In this document: positions 1 to 8,560 of the stretch, in pieces
How positions within the stretch are numbered: the stretch's first letter is position 1
How the letters are laid out: each line of letters begins with the position of its first letter
Assembly (NCBI GenBank): GCA_004367505.1
Contig: SFCB01000243.1
Coordinates: 1-45,772, forward strand
Length of the DNA stretch: 45,772 bases
DNA from: Chloroflexi bacterium OHK40
Lineage (GTDB): Bacteria > Chloroflexota > Chloroflexia > Chloroflexales > Chloroflexaceae
Reading direction: 5' to 3'
Made by a program: the position numbers and the translations under genes
Notes under the pieces: model-generated
What the model was told of the DNA's origin: nothing
The model's input: the letters and a program-made list of their open reading frames with translations, nothing else
The model's database searches: none

Positions 1-1068
1 CATCCCACCCATGCCGCCCGCGTTCCCCACACCCTCGGCGCCCTCGAAGGCCTGGCTCACCAGAGTGAGCGTGGTGCCGACCGGCACATCGCGGAGGTCG
101 GCCCAGAGCTCGATCCGCTCGCCGGGAGCCAGCATCACGAATTGACGGGTAACAGGCTGCTCCAGCAGCCCGCCGTCGGTGCCGATCACCGTCAGCGGCG
201 TGCCGGTATCCCAGGCCAGCTTGTAGATGCGGCTGTTGGAGCCGTTCAGCAGGCGCAGCCGGTAGGCGCGGGTGGCGACGTCGAGGGTGAGGTCGGGGGC
301 GCCATTCACCAGGATGCGCTCGCCCAGGAAGCCCATCATCTGCGCCATCGGGTCCGGGCTGTAGACGAACTGGTTCTGTTCGTCAAAGGTGCGATCTTGA
401 ATGACGACCGGCAGATCGTAGGCGCCGGTCGGCAAGCTGGCCGCGTCCTCCTCGGCATCACCAACCAGGAAGAGCCCGGCCAGGCCCATGATCACCTGGG
501 TGCCGATCTGGCCGTGGGGATGGGGGTGGAACCAGTAGGTGCCGGCACGGTCGGCGACGGTGAACTCGTAGACATAGCGCTCGCCGGGCGGCACCACGCT
601 GCTCGTGTGGCCGTCAACCGGCGCGGGCGTATGCAGGCCGTGCCAGTGGATGATTGAAGACTGACTCGGATCGGGCAGGGCGTTCTCGAAGGTCACACGC
701 ACCTTCTGGCCGGTGCGGGCGCGGATGATCGGTCCCAGGTAGCTGCCGGGGATGGCCTGCACCGCCGCCGCGTCGCCGGCGTTGACCTGAGCCTGATAGG
801 TCCAGACCCTGGTGAGTGCGCCAGGGAGGAGCTGCACTTCAGACGGGGCCGCGCGTAGGGTCACGTCCAGGTCGGGGGCGAAGGCGGGATTTGCCGTCGG
901 CTGCGGCGTGACAGCTGCGGTAGGGGCAGCGGTAGGGGCAGTCGTTGCGTTGTTGGCAGGCTGGGCCGGCGCGGCGCAAGCGCCGAGGATCCCACCCGCG
1001 CCTATCACCAGCGTTCCGGCGCCGGCGAGGCGCAGGACGTCACGGCGGGTTAGTGTTCGTCGCAGCAT
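1..1068 (-). CDS. Multicopper oxidase, Tat-exported (partial, C-terminus outside window)
   Basis: The N-terminal 356 residues of a periplasmic multicopper oxidase are visible; the gene runs off the left edge. The ATG at 1068 opens a signal peptide with a twin-arginine motif (TRRDVLRLAG) followed by a hydrophobic stretch and a lipobox-like LGAC, so the protein is probably exported folded and may be lipid-anchored. The first cupredoxin domain carries the type 2/3 copper ligands HWHG and the HPHPHG stretch. A Met/Gly-rich GGMGGM segment begins at the window edge. Family members oxidise Cu(I) to the less toxic Cu(II) or oxidise phenols; the surrounding copper genes favour a CueO-like role. The promoter has three CTTGA boxes (1111-1166). 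Confidence 0.9.
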   Translation of the reverse strand, partial: MLRRTLTRRDVLRLAGAGTLVIGAGGILGACAAPAQPANNATTAPTAAPTAAVTPQPTANPAFAPDLDVTLRAAPSEVQLLPGALTRVWTYQAQVNAGDAAAVQAIPGSYLGPIIRARTGQKVRVTFENALPDPSQSSIIHWHGLHTPAPVDGHTSSVVPPGERYVYEFTVADRAGTYWFHPHPHGQIGTQVIMGLAGLFLVGDAEEDAASLPTGAYDLPVVIQDRTFDEQNQFVYSPDPMAQMMGFLGERILVNGAPDLTLDVATRAYRLRLLNGSNSRIYKLAWDTGTPLTVIGTDGGLLEQPVTRQFVMLAPGERIELWADLRDVPVGTTLTLVSQAFEGAEGVGNAGGMGGM

Positions 1069-1110
1069 CGGTGTCGCTTCCTCTCGTATTGTCAGCGGGT
1101 TCTGCCGGCC

Positions 1111-1166
1111 AGTGTACCAACCGAAGTTCAAGAACGTGGGGGACGAATGTTCAAGATCTGGTCAAG
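1111..1166 (-). promoter_or_regulatory. CTTGA-type operator and -10 for the multicopper oxidase
   Basis: On the minus strand, boxes CTTGACC (1160-1166), CTTGAAC (1149-1155) and CTTGAAC (1126-1132) are followed, after 9 bp, by the -10 hexamer TACACT (1111-1116). Box spacing is 11 and 23 bp. The identical spacing occurs at 1787-1842 and 39836-39891. There is no separate -35, which fits an activator-dependent promoter. Confidence 0.7.
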
Positions 1167-1234
1167 CTTGTGTCTGCCCGCACAGAGAATCTGCGACGTA
1201 TGCGGGGGCTGCCTGAGCAGCCTGAAGACAGCGC

Positions 1235-1717
1235 TTAGAGCCCCCACGTGAGGGTGCGTTCCGGCACTCCGCCGACACCGCGGATCACCAGGTCAACCGC
1301 CTGGGTCTGCACGGTGATCAACGGCGTGCCGTCCGCAGCCGTGCTGGGGAAAACCAGCGTGCCAGAGCGGTGATGCCCCCCCGCAGGCGCCTGCCAGCTT
1401 GTTGGGGCTACCTCGCGACCGTCAACGCGAAGAGTCGCCAGCTTGGCCAGGTCGTAGCCGTCCAGGGCCACGCTGTGAGTGTCGAGGACGACTGCGAACG
1501 TCGGGGTGGCCTGGTTTGCCAGCCAGGTGGCCTTGACCGTCACCTCGCCGCCCTCGCTGGTCTGGGCGACATCAGCGGTGGGCGACGACACGACGGGTGA
1601 CTGACGCGCCAGGAAGAGCGAGAGGGCGAGGAGTGCTGCGGCGATAAGCACGGCGACGGCAAGGCCGACGACGAGTGAGCGCGAAAACGGGCGTGCCGAC
1701 AGCGATTGTGTGTGCAT
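1235..1717 (-). CDS. Membrane-anchored extracytoplasmic protein, paralogue of 11961-12449
   Basis: A 160-residue protein with one N-terminal transmembrane segment or uncleaved signal (about residues 16-38) and an extracytoplasmic domain with no cysteines. I do not recognise a named family. The core reads like a beta-sandwich: an EGGEVTVKATW strand, then VLDTHSVALDGYDL, then GGHHRSGTLVFP, and a C-terminal R-x-LTW. The DTH and GGHHR histidines are conserved in the second copy at 11961-12449 and are candidate metal ligands. It lies downstream of a CTTGA-type operator, unlike its paralogue, which follows a TCAG-type operator. Function unknown; a periplasmic copper-binding role is inferred from context only. 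Confidence 0.8.
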   Translation of the reverse strand: MHTQSLSARPFSRSLVVGLAVAVLIAAALLALSLFLARQSPVVSSPTADVAQTSEGGEVTVKATWLANQATPTFAVVLDTHSVALDGYDLAKLATLRVDGREVAPTSWQAPAGGHHRSGTLVFPSTAADGTPLITVQTQAVDLVIRGVGGVPERTLTWGL

Positions 1718-1752
1718 TGTATGCCTCTTCCGGTTCTACCAAGGGCTTGCAT

Positions 1753-1766
1753 ACACCTTCCGGTGT
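1753..1766 (-). promoter_or_regulatory. Short inverted repeat in the leader of the 160-aa gene
   Basis: ACACC-4-GGTGT, a perfect 5-bp inverted repeat between the -10 at 1787-1792 and the ATG at 1717. It could be a small leader hairpin or a secondary operator; nothing distinguishes the two. Confidence 0.3.
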
Positions 1767-1786
1767 GGCTCCGATTGCCTGACTTC

Positions 1787-1842
1787 AGCATACGTCGCAA
1801 ACGTCAAGACGCGATGTGCGCGTTGCTCAAGATCGCCGCAAG
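1787..1842 (-). promoter_or_regulatory. CTTGA-type operator and -10 for the 160-aa exported protein
   Basis: Minus-strand boxes CTTGCGG (1836-1842), CTTGAGC (1825-1831) and CTTGACG (1802-1808), spaced 11 and 23 bp, then 9 bp, then -10 TATGCT (1787-1792). The first box is the weakest match. Spacing equals that of the multicopper oxidase and SHOCT promoters to the base. Confidence 0.65.
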
Positions 1843-1850
1843 AATCAGGA

Positions 1851-1878
1851 GGGGAGTGGTCAACGCCGACCACTCCCC
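1851..1878 (-). terminator. Hairpin downstream of copA1
   Basis: A perfect 11-bp stem (1851-1861 with 1868-1878) and a 6-nt loop lie 28 bp past the CopA1 stop. The 3' flank on the minus strand is only moderately T-rich (TCCTGATTCTTG), so termination may be inefficient, and it partly overlaps the upstream edge of the next operator region. Confidence 0.6.
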
Positions 1879-1905
1879 CCGCGACGGTGATCCTCACCCG
1901 AGCAA

Positions 1906-4467
1906 CTACGCCGTTCGTGCTCTGACCGGGCGACCCTCAAGCGGCTTCACCTGCTGAGGGCCTTCGAGACGAAGCCCCCGCAGCCGCAGTGAGTTCGAGA
2001 CGACGAACACCGACGAGAAGGCCATCGCTGCCGCGGCGTAGATTGGGCTGAGCTGCCAGCCCAGGAGCGGGTAGAAGACGCCCGCCGCCAGCGGGATGCC
2101 GATCACGTTGTAGATGAAGGCCCAGAACAGGTTCCAGCGGATCGTCCGCATCGTGCGCCGGCTCAGCTGGATCGCCTGCGGCACCGCGCGCAGGTCGCCC
2201 CGCAGCAGGGTCACATCGGCTGTCTCCATCGCCACGTCGGTGCCGGTGCCCATCGCGATGCCCACATCGGCCTGGGCCAGCGCGGGCGCGTCGTTAATCC
2301 CATCGCCGACCATCGCCACGACCCGGCCCTCGCCCTGCACCCGCTTGACCTCGGCGGCCTTCATCTCGGGTAGCACCTCGGCGATCACCTGCTCGGGCGC
2401 GAGACCTACCTGCCGACCAATCGCCTCGGCCGTGCGTCGATTGTCGCCGGTGAGCATGAGCACCTGGACGCCCTGGTGCTTTAGCGCGGCCAGCGCCTCA
2501 GCGGAGGTGGGCTTGACCGGGTCGGCGATGCCGAACACGCCCAGGGCCTGCCCGCCGGCCGCGACGACCACCGCCGTCTTCGCCTCGCCCTGCAGCCGCT
2601 CGACAGCGGCCTCGTACCCACCCAGGGGCACGCCCTGCTCACGCATCAGCCGGGGCGAGCCAATCAGCACGGCCCTGCCGTCGACTGTGGCCTGCACGCC
2701 GTGGCCGGCGATGGCCGCGAAGCCCTCCGGCTGGGCCAGGTTCAGGCCGCGCTCGTGAGCCGCCCGCACCACCGCCTCGCCCAGCGGGTGCTCGGAGCCC
2801 CGCTCCACGCTGCCCGCCAGCCGCAGCAACTCGCCCGCGTCCCCGTCGGTCACGATGTCGGTCACCGCCGGCTGGCCCTGAGTGATTGTGCCCGTCTTGT
2901 CGAAGACCACCGTGGCAATCTTGCCCGCCCGCTCCAATGCCTCAGCGTTCTTGATCAGGATACCGTGCTGAGCGCCCGTGCCCGTCCCGACCATGATTGC
3001 CGTGGGTGTGGCGAGGCCGAGGGCGCAGGGACAGGCGATCACCAGCACGGCCACGGCGAAGATCATCGCCTGGACCGCGTCGCCGGTGACCAGCCACCAG
3101 ACGAGGAAGGTGACCACGGCGATCACAATCACAATCGGCACGAACACCGCCGAGACCTGATCCACCAGGCGCTGCACGGGCGCTTTGGAGCCCTGCGCCT
3201 CCTGTACCAGGCGGACGATCTGGGCCAGCGCGGTGTCTTTACCGACGCGGGTGGCGCGGAACTGAAAGCTGCCGGTGCGGTTCAGGGTCGCACCGATCAC
3301 GCTGTCGCCCACCTGCTTCTGCACCGGCATGCTCTCGCCGGTGAGCATGCTCTCGTCCACGGCCGACCCGCCCTGGGTAAGCACGCCGTCCACCGGCACC
3401 TTCTCGCCAGGGCGTACGAGCACGATGTCGCCGACCCGCACCTGGGCCAGGGGAATGTCGGTCTCGACGCCGCCGCGCAGCACCCGGGCGGTCCTGGCCT
3501 GGAGGCCCATCAGCGCCTTGATCGCCGCACTGGTCTGGCTCTTGGCCCGGGCCTCCATAAACTTGCCCACCAGCACCAGGGCGATGATCACCGCCGCCGT
3601 CTCGAAGTAGACGTGGCCGGGCAGGCCGGCGATGAGCAGCCAGAGGCTGTAGAAGTACGCGGCCGAGGTGCCCAGGGCGATCAGGGTGTCCATGTTCGCC
3701 GTGCGGGCCTTCAGCGCTTTCCAGGCGTGGACGTAGAAGTCGCGGCCGGCGTAGAACTGCACCGGGGTGGCGAGGGCGAGGAACAGCCAGTTGAGCAGGT
3801 CATCGCGGGCGGGGATGTGCTTCATCATCTCGGCCATCGACGCACCGGGCATCTGGCGCATCATCTCGGCGGCCTGGCCGGTAAGCCAGGGCGCGATCAG
3901 CCCGAAGTCGCGGGCCATGGCCAGCACGAAGATCGGCAGGCCGAGCACCACGGCGACGACGAGCTTGCGGCGCTTATCGGCGAGCTCGGAGCGGCGGGCC
4001 AGGGTCTCAGCGTCCTCGCCCTCGGTGGCCTCGCCCTCGTCGGCGGCTGGCGCGATCACCCCATAGCCGGCGGCCTCAACCGCCGCGGTGAGGCTGGCCC
4101 GGTCGGCAACACCGGGGGCAATGGTAACGGTCGCCCGCTCGGTGACCAGATTGACGCTGGCCTCCAGCACACCGGGGCTCTTGCGCAGGGCCTTCTCGAC
4201 GCGGGTCGAGCAGGAAGCACAAGTCATCCCGGTGATCGGCAGCTCCAGCTGCTCGCTGATGACGCCGTAGCCGCTCTGTTCGACGGCGGCGACGAGCTGC
4301 TGAGGCTGAACCTGCTGGGGGTCAAAGGTAACGGTGGCCTGCTCGGTAGCCAGGTTGACCTCGGCGCTCTCCACGCCGGGGGTCTTGCGCAGCGCCTTCT
4401 CGACGCGGATCGAGCAGCTCGCACAGGTCATCCCGGTGACGGGCAAGGTGAGTTGCTGCTGTGCCAT
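1906..4467 (-). CDS. copA: Cu(I)-exporting P1B-type ATPase with two HMA domains (CopA1)
   Basis: An 853-residue ATPase that pumps Cu(I), possibly also Ag(I), out of the cytoplasm. Two N-terminal metal-binding domains each carry MTCASC (residues 13-18 and 81-86). The membrane metal site is CPC (about residue 480), the phosphorylation site DKTGT about residue 525, the SEHP motif follows, and GDGINDAP is near residue 724. All P1B-1 motifs are intact. A Met-rich extracytoplasmic loop ([16 protein letters not shown]) lies between the first membrane helices. CopZ lies directly upstream on the same strand, separated by a strong terminator hairpin, so the two probably have separate transcripts. Confidence 0.95.
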   Translation of the reverse strand: MAQQQLTLPVTGMTCASCSIRVEKALRKTPGVESAEVNLATEQATVTFDPQQVQPQQLVAAVEQSGYGVISEQLELPITGMTCASCSTRVEKALRKSPGVLEASVNLVTERATVTIAPGVADRASLTAAVEAAGYGVIAPAADEGEATEGEDAETLARRSELADKRRKLVVAVVLGLPIFVLAMARDFGLIAPWLTGQAAEMMRQMPGASMAEMMKHIPARDDLLNWLFLALATPVQFYAGRDFYVHAWKALKARTANMDTLIALGTSAAYFYSLWLLIAGLPGHVYFETAAVIIALVLVGKFMEARAKSQTSAAIKALMGLQARTARVLRGGVETDIPLAQVRVGDIVLVRPGEKVPVDGVLTQGGSAVDESMLTGESMPVQKQVGDSVIGATLNRTGSFQFRATRVGKDTALAQIVRLVQEAQGSKAPVQRLVDQVSAVFVPIVIVIAVVTFLVWWLVTGDAVQAMIFAVAVLVIACPCALGLATPTAIMVGTGTGAQHGILIKNAEALERAGKIATVVFDKTGTITQGQPAVTDIVTDGDAGELLRLAGSVERGSEHPLGEAVVRAAHERGLNLAQPEGFAAIAGHGVQATVDGRAVLIGSPRLMREQGVPLGGYEAAVERLQGEAKTAVVVAAGGQALGVFGIADPVKPTSAEALAALKHQGVQVLMLTGDNRRTAEAIGRQVGLAPEQVIAEVLPEMKAAEVKRVQGEGRVVAMVGDGINDAPALAQADVGIAMGTGTDVAMETADVTLLRGDLRAVPQAIQLSRRTMRTIRWNLFWAFIYNVIGIPLAAGVFYPLLGWQLSPIYAAAAMAFSSVFVVSNSLRLRGLRLEGPQQVKPLEGRPVRARTA

Positions 4468-4587
4468 ATCACTCCTCGTGTTTTCGCGTACCTGTCTCTG
4501 TCTCTATGGTATGTGGGACAAGCGGCCGCTGATACCCGCCAGATCGCCTACCACGGGTGGGGGCTACTGCCTGCTGGAGCTCCAGTC

Positions 4588-4629
4588 AGCACAACGGGGG
4601 CGATGTCGTGGCATCGCCCCCGTTGTGCT
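4588..4629 (-). terminator. Strong 18-bp hairpin after copZ
   Basis: A perfect 18-bp stem (4588-4605 with 4612-4629) and a 6-nt loop (TCGTGG), 20 bp past the CopZ stop. It is the longest perfect hairpin in the window and lies between copZ and copA1. No long T run follows, so besides termination it could stabilise the short copZ mRNA. Confidence 0.7.
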
Positions 4630-4648
4630 CCAGCTAGCGACGTTTCGC

Positions 4649-4867
4649 TTAGCCGGCCGTCTCAACAACGCTAATCTGGCGGTATCCGGCAGTGTTGATC
4701 GCGGCGATGACGGCCTCACGGGTCACCTCGGGGGCGGCCTCGACCACGACATCCTTGGTCTGGGGGTCAGCGGTTACGGCGCTCACGCCGGCGATGCTCG
4801 AAACGGCTTTGCGGACGGAGGCGGCACAGCCGCCACAGGTCATATCCTCCACCTTGAACACGTACAT
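4649..4867 (-). CDS. copZ: CopZ-like copper chaperone (single HMA domain)
   Basis: A 72-residue ferredoxin-like HMA protein of normal CopZ length. The Cu(I) site is MTCGGC (Cys11 and Cys14). It would carry Cu(I) in the cytoplasm to the HMA domains of the ATPases encoded next to it. A ribosome binding site (AAGGAGG) precedes the ATG. CopZ and CopA1 are adjacent and co-oriented, as in many copper operons. Its promoter does not have the TCAG or CTTGA boxes seen elsewhere in the window, so it may be controlled separately. Confidence 0.93.
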   Translation of the reverse strand: MYVFKVEDMTCGGCAASVRKAVSSIAGVSAVTADPQTKDVVVEAAPEVTREAVIAAINTAGYRQISVVETAG

Positions 4868-4908
4868 ATGCGGAGCCTCCTTGTAGTTGCAGATGCGCGA
4901 ACATCGTT

Positions 4909-4950
4909 ATTGTAGCGTGGCCTTCAGCGGAAGCGAACCCGCCATTTCGC
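4909..4950 (-). promoter_or_regulatory. Promoter of copZ with overlapping inverted repeat
   Basis: A good -10 hexamer TACAAT (4909-4914, minus strand) lies 42 bp upstream of the copZ ATG. An inverted repeat GCGAA-8-TTCGC (4933-4950) occupies the -35 zone and is a candidate operator. The -35 hexamer itself is weak. Confidence 0.45.
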
Positions 4951-4983
4951 CTACGCGATGGTGGGCAATGTCGCGGACATCGG

Positions 4984-6111
4984 TCACGGTTGGTCAGTAT
5001 GAGCGTCCTCTTCGCCGTGGGTGCTCTCCTCGCCGTGGGCGTCTATATCCGTCTGGCTAGGCACCAAGAGGGCGATCTCAGTGGTCCCCGCGGAGGCAGG
5101 TGCGTTAGGTGTGAAGCTGACCCCGTTCGGTGCCGCACCCATCGGAAGGGTTGCTACGACGCGCCGCTCGGCCAGATCCAGCACGGCGAGGTCGTCGCCG
5201 TAGATATTCGTGACGTAGGCATGGCGTCCGGTAGGGTCGATCGTCACACCATGTGCGCCCTGGCCTGTTTCGACCGTCTTCACCACGCTTAGGCCGGCAG
5301 TCTCAACAAACGAAACGGTAGTACTGGGCTGCTCGGGCGTGCCCTGGTTCGCAACCAGAAGCGTTTCGTTGTTGGGCGAGACGAAGACTTGCACGGGTCC
5401 AACGCCAACCTGTACCTTCCCAGTGAGCGTGCGGCCTGCAACATCGATCCGGCCAACCGCGTTCTCGGCGTTGAGTGAGACGTAAGCCGTCGCGCCATCG
5501 GGGCTAAAGGCAACCTGCACCGGGCTCAGGCCGACCTCAATGTCGGCCACGCGCTGGTTGCTCGTGGTGTCGATCACGCTGACCGTAGTGTCCTGCATGT
5601 TTGCAACATAGACCCAGCGTCCGTCCGGGCTGGGGCGCAGGCCGTGGGGATAGTCCCCAACTGTGATCGTTGCCTTCGTCTGGAAATTCGCGGTGTCGAT
5701 AGCGCTGACCGTATTGTCCTCGGCGTTGGTCACGTAGGCGGTGCGCCCATCGGGCGAAAGGATGATATGGGCCGGGTGATGCCCGGTCGGGGCCGTGCCG
5801 AGGAGCTTGTAGGTACTTGTGTCGATAGCGATAGCCTGGTTGTCGTGACCGCTGATTGCCCAGACGCTGCGACCGTCGGGCGCCACCTGGATGTTGTGGG
5901 GGCCGGCAACTCCAGTCAGGGTGGTCACGACCCGCTGTGTGGCCGCATCGATAGCGGTGAGGCTGTTCCCCTCCTCATTTGCCACCCAGACCGTGCCCCG
6001 CACCATACCCTCGTGAACACTCGCTGTTCCACTACCGCCGCGTGCGAAGAGTATCGCCGCTCCTCCAAGGAGCAGGATGCCGATTAGTACGAAGATCACT
6101 ATGCGTTTCAT
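4984..6111 (-). CDS. Secreted YVTN-type seven-bladed beta-propeller
   Basis: A 375-residue protein with an N-terminal signal or anchor (residues 4-24) and repeated YVTN/WVAN blades (for example VWVANEEGNSLTAID, AYVTNAEDNTVSAID, VYVANMQDTTVSVID), the pattern of YncE and cytochrome cd1-type propellers. No haem-binding CxxCH is present. The C-terminal tail is rich in His, Asp and Glu (AHGEESTHGEEDAHTDQP) and could bind metal. Propellers of this type act as extracytoplasmic scaffolds or binding proteins; the actual ligand is unknown. It precedes copZ on the same strand with a gap of about 116 bp. Confidence 0.85.
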   Translation of the reverse strand: MKRIVIFVLIGILLLGGAAILFARGGSGTASVHEGMVRGTVWVANEEGNSLTAIDAATQRVVTTLTGVAGPHNIQVAPDGRSVWAISGHDNQAIAIDTSTYKLLGTAPTGHHPAHIILSPDGRTAYVTNAEDNTVSAIDTANFQTKATITVGDYPHGLRPSPDGRWVYVANMQDTTVSVIDTTSNQRVADIEVGLSPVQVAFSPDGATAYVSLNAENAVGRIDVAGRTLTGKVQVGVGPVQVFVSPNNETLLVANQGTPEQPSTTVSFVETAGLSVVKTVETGQGAHGVTIDPTGRHAYVTNIYGDDLAVLDLAERRVVATLPMGAAPNGVSFTPNAPASAGTTEIALLVPSQTDIDAHGEESTHGEEDAHTDQP

Positions 6112-6511
6112 TGGATCACTCCAGACTCAAGTCTCTCCAGCCTCTGCGGAACACATTCTATAGACCTTCAGATAAAGAATCTGGAAGTTGGCGCTCGGTG
6201 AGCGCATCAGAAAGCGGCAGAACTTGCGGCCTTCCAGATTCTTTATCTGACTGACTATAGTTCGCTCAAGCCCACAAGTCCGTGAGAAATGTCGCATCAA
6301 GAAATAGACGCATAGTGTGTCATTTGCTCCAAAAAGAGTGGTATTTGCGCTATATGCCACACTTTCTGGTGTATCGGGAGCAATAAATTGATGATTTTTC
6401 ATTGTTCTCTTCCTATTCCAATGGAACAGTAAGAGGAGCGGGACATCGTACTGTCCAGCCCCCCTTACCTGTTCGCCCTATCGAACTGCAGCTGGTCGGC
6501 GTTCCTGCTGC
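6112..6511. other. AT-richer gap between the propeller gene and the Lgt-like gene
   Basis: About 400 bp lower in GC than the rest of the window. It contains the inverted repeat at 6158-6260 and no convincing gene: the only open frame (91 codons) runs through the repeat and lacks any recognisable domain. The lower GC suggests an insertion or a remnant of foreign DNA. Confidence 0.6.
6158..6260. repeat. 103-bp imperfect inverted repeat with nested hairpin (MITE-like)
   Basis: Arms 6158-6187 and 6231-6260 match at 26 of 30 positions: 6-bp CTATAG ends, a 4-bp mismatch, then 20 perfect base pairs. Inside is a second hairpin, GCGCTC-3-GAGCGC (6191-6205). The element is AT-richer than its surroundings and lies 47 bp upstream of the propeller gene. 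It could be a small non-autonomous mobile element or a structured leader of that gene. Confidence 0.75.
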
Positions 6512-7309
6512 TCATGCACGCCGCAGCTGCGGCATACGCCCACGAAGTTGCTGAGCGCTTGCCCAGGCCCAGACAAGCGCCACAAGCCCTAGACCGAGTG
6601 CGACAAAGTGCGACTGCTGAAGCCCCCAGAGCCAGACAGGATCGATGCGTGTGAACGTGATCACGAACTTACCGGCAGCATAAAGCCCGAGGAAGAGTGC
6701 AAACAGGTACCCGTCGGTTTTGATGCGCCCGCGTAGGCTCCACAGCAGGAGAAAGATCAAGACGTCCCACACTTGTTCGTACAGAAATGACGGCTGGAAC
6801 GCGACGCCAAGTTGCGGAGCGTGAGCGCCCGGGTTTGTATACGCGATTCCCCAGCTCCCGTCCGTTGGCCTGCCTACCGTATCACCGGTGACGAGGCAGC
6901 CGAAGCGCCCGATCGCCATGCCAAGAATTACACCTGGCGCAGCGGCATCGAAGAAGCGCCTGATTGGCAATCCACGCCGCCAGAGGAACAGGCCACCAGC
7001 GAGCCCGCCGCCGAGGATGGCGCCCATGATCGAGATACCGCCCTTTTGCACTGCGAGGAGTTGCTCCGGGTTCGCGGCAAAGAAGGGCCAGCGGTCAAGC
7101 ACAAAGAGCAGCCGAGCCCCGATCAGACCTCCGACAATAATCCAGGTCATCGCGTCCCAGGCACTGTCGGCAGACAAGCCCCGTCGTTGCGCCTCCCGTG
7201 TCGTCAGCCAGCCGCCAACCAGGATACCGGCTGCCACCGCGAGGCCGTACCAGGAGATGGCAAAGGGTCCCAGGTGGATGAGAACCGGGTCAATGGAGAC
7301 GGTGAACAT
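6512..7309 (-). CDS. Prolipoprotein diacylglyceryl transferase-like protein (divergent Lgt paralogue)
   Basis: A 265-residue polytopic membrane protein of the Lgt family, which transfers diacylglycerol from phosphatidylglycerol to the lipobox Cys of lipoproteins. The family landmarks are recognisable: an N-terminal SWYGLAVAAG helix, GGISIMGAILGG (90-101), GRFGCLVTGD (134-143) and QPSFLYE (172-178). Two positions usually critical differ: the His of the GGxSxHG motif is Met95, and the Asn of GRxGN is Cys138. It may therefore be a paralogue with a changed activity rather than the housekeeping enzyme. It follows the HMA/membrane gene by 48 bp and is presumably co-transcribed from the TCAG operator at 8185-8237. 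Confidence 0.8.
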   Translation of the reverse strand: MFTVSIDPVLIHLGPFAISWYGLAVAAGILVGGWLTTREAQRRGLSADSAWDAMTWIIVGGLIGARLLFVLDRWPFFAANPEQLLAVQKGGISIMGAILGGGLAGGLFLWRRGLPIRRFFDAAAPGVILGMAIGRFGCLVTGDTVGRPTDGSWGIAYTNPGAHAPQLGVAFQPSFLYEQVWDVLIFLLLWSLRGRIKTDGYLFALFLGLYAAGKFVITFTRIDPVWLWGLQQSHFVALGLGLVALVWAWASAQQLRGRMPQLRRA

Positions 7310-7357
7310 ATGTCTATTCCTTCATGCTTTGCGCTGCCCGTCGCTCGCTATCGTGTG

Positions 7358-8083
7358 TCAGGCCGTGTGACAGCGCATGCGGCGCGCCTCTCCAACTTTA
7401 TGCAGGAGGTAGATGACGCCGGCAACATTCATCACAATGCCGATCCAGAGCAGTGGCGTCTTGTAGGTGTTCAGCAGGACTGCGGCGCCTGAAAGTCCGA
7501 CGATAGGCAGGATGTCAGCCAGGTGGTGTGCGCAGCAGGCAAGCATCGCCGCCCCGCTTGTGCCCGTGCTGGCCGCCATACCACCGGCCGCCGCTTGGGC
7601 GTGGATGGCGCGCAGATGGACAAATAGCCCGACCTGGGCACCGAAGCCAAGGGCAATCGCGCCGATGAACCAGCGGTCCTCGCTGAGCTGCTGTACGGCG
7701 TGCCCCCAGCCCTGGGCCAGGGTGATGACACCCAGGTAAAAGGCCAGGAGTCCGGTTACGCCGAGCAGCGCTGCCGCGAAGGGACGCCAGGTCAGCGCCG
7801 ACGTTGTCGTAGAAGCGTTGGGTGCAGGAGCCGCGCGACGCGGTGCCGACGGCGATTTCACTGCGGGCGGACCAAAGCCGGCCGCTGCCACGGCCGCCGT
7901 AACAGCAGTTGGGGTCAGGGCCTCCGGGTCGAACTCGACATACGCCATCTCAGTGGCGGGGTTGACGTAGACTCTGGCGACGCCCGGTGTCCTGGCCAGG
8001 GTGCGCTCAATCACCAGGGCGCCGCCGCCGGCGCAGCTGAGGTTGTAGATCGGAACGGTCATCCGTTGCGTGGCCATGGTCAT
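7358..8083 (-). CDS. HMA-like domain fused to a four-helix membrane domain with a CCAHH motif
   Basis: A 241-residue protein. Residues 8-75 resemble an HMA domain, but the metal loop is LSCAGGG, so only Cys17 of the usual CxxC remains. A proline/alanine linker leads to about four membrane helices. One helix contains ACCAHHLAD, a Cys-Cys-Ala-His-His cluster placed like a metal site within or at the membrane, and the last loop has a terminal RCHTA. I do not know a characterised homologue; a metal transporter or a metallochaperone receptor are the obvious guesses. It is the first gene behind the TCAG operator at 8185-8237 and is followed by the Lgt-like gene. Confidence 0.75.
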   Translation of the reverse strand: MTMATQRMTVPIYNLSCAGGGALVIERTLARTPGVARVYVNPATEMAYVEFDPEALTPTAVTAAVAAAGFGPPAVKSPSAPRRAAPAPNASTTTSALTWRPFAAALLGVTGLLAFYLGVITLAQGWGHAVQQLSEDRWFIGAIALGFGAQVGLFVHLRAIHAQAAAGGMAASTGTSGAAMLACCAHHLADILPIVGLSGAAVLLNTYKTPLLWIGIVMNVAGVIYLLHKVGEARRMRCHTA

Positions 8084-8184
8084 CTCCCTTCATCCGTTGC
8101 GGGTCTGGGCAGGCGTTCCGTGGCCCACTCCGCCTGCCCGACCGGCCGCCGACGCACCCCGTTGTGCGCGGATGGGCCAGCTCT

Positions 8185-8237
8185 AGCGTCGCATCTCTCC
8201 TTGAACGAGCGCTGAGTCGGCCCTGAAGCCCCGCTGA
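8185..8237 (-). promoter_or_regulatory. TCAG-type operator and -10 for the HMA/membrane gene
   Basis: Minus-strand boxes TCAG (8234-8237), TCAG (8223-8226), TCAG (8212-8215) and TCAA (8201-8204), each 11 bp apart, then 10 bp, then -10 GACGCT (8185-8190). Spacing is identical to the seven other copies. The start codon at 8083 is about 100 bp downstream. Confidence 0.7.
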
Positions 8238-8269
8238 GTGCCCACCCAGCCGGTTAGCATGCGCCGTGC

Positions 8270-8488
8270 TCAGGAACTCCGCTCCTTCACCCAGGTCGTG
8301 ACCAGGGGCGTGGTGACAATGAGCGTGAGCAGGCCAACCCACACCGCCCCACCGATGCGCGCAGTCAGTGTGTAATCGCCGGTCAAACTGGCGACCAGCA
8401 GGAAGAGGAGCGCGGCGCCGACCGAGATGGGCAGGTAGATGCGTGCGCTGCGCCTTGCGATCTCCCGTGTAACCTGTTCGTGTTCCAT
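8270..8488 (-). CDS. Small two-helix membrane protein
   Basis: A 72-residue protein with two transmembrane segments and a charged N-terminus (MEHEQVTREIARRSARIY), not assigned to a family. The ATG at 8488 is preferred over an upstream ATG at 8536 because AGGAGGAAGG sits just ahead of it and the longer N-terminus looks untranslated. It lies 72 bp behind CopA2 and is probably translated from the same transcript. A comparable small two-helix gene (37023-37232) follows the CPD-type ATPase, which hints at a recurring ATPase-associated small protein. Confidence 0.65.
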   Translation of the reverse strand: MEHEQVTREIARRSARIYLPISVGAALLFLLVASLTGDYTLTARIGGAVWVGLLTLIVTTPLVTTWVKERSS

Positions 8489-8560
8489 TGGTAGTGCTTG
8501 CCTTCCTCCTGCCGGCGAGCACGTCTGACGACCCACTCGCCGGCAGGACTGATGGAGGAA

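Noticed and set aside
2701-4674. 657-codon open frame on the plus strand
   Set aside because: It is antisense to CopA1, has no recognisable domain and reflects the absence of stop codons opposite a GC-rich gene.
6127-6402. 91-codon open frame on the minus strand
   Set aside because: It passes through the inverted repeat, has no domain, and its base use is that of the AT-richer spacer.
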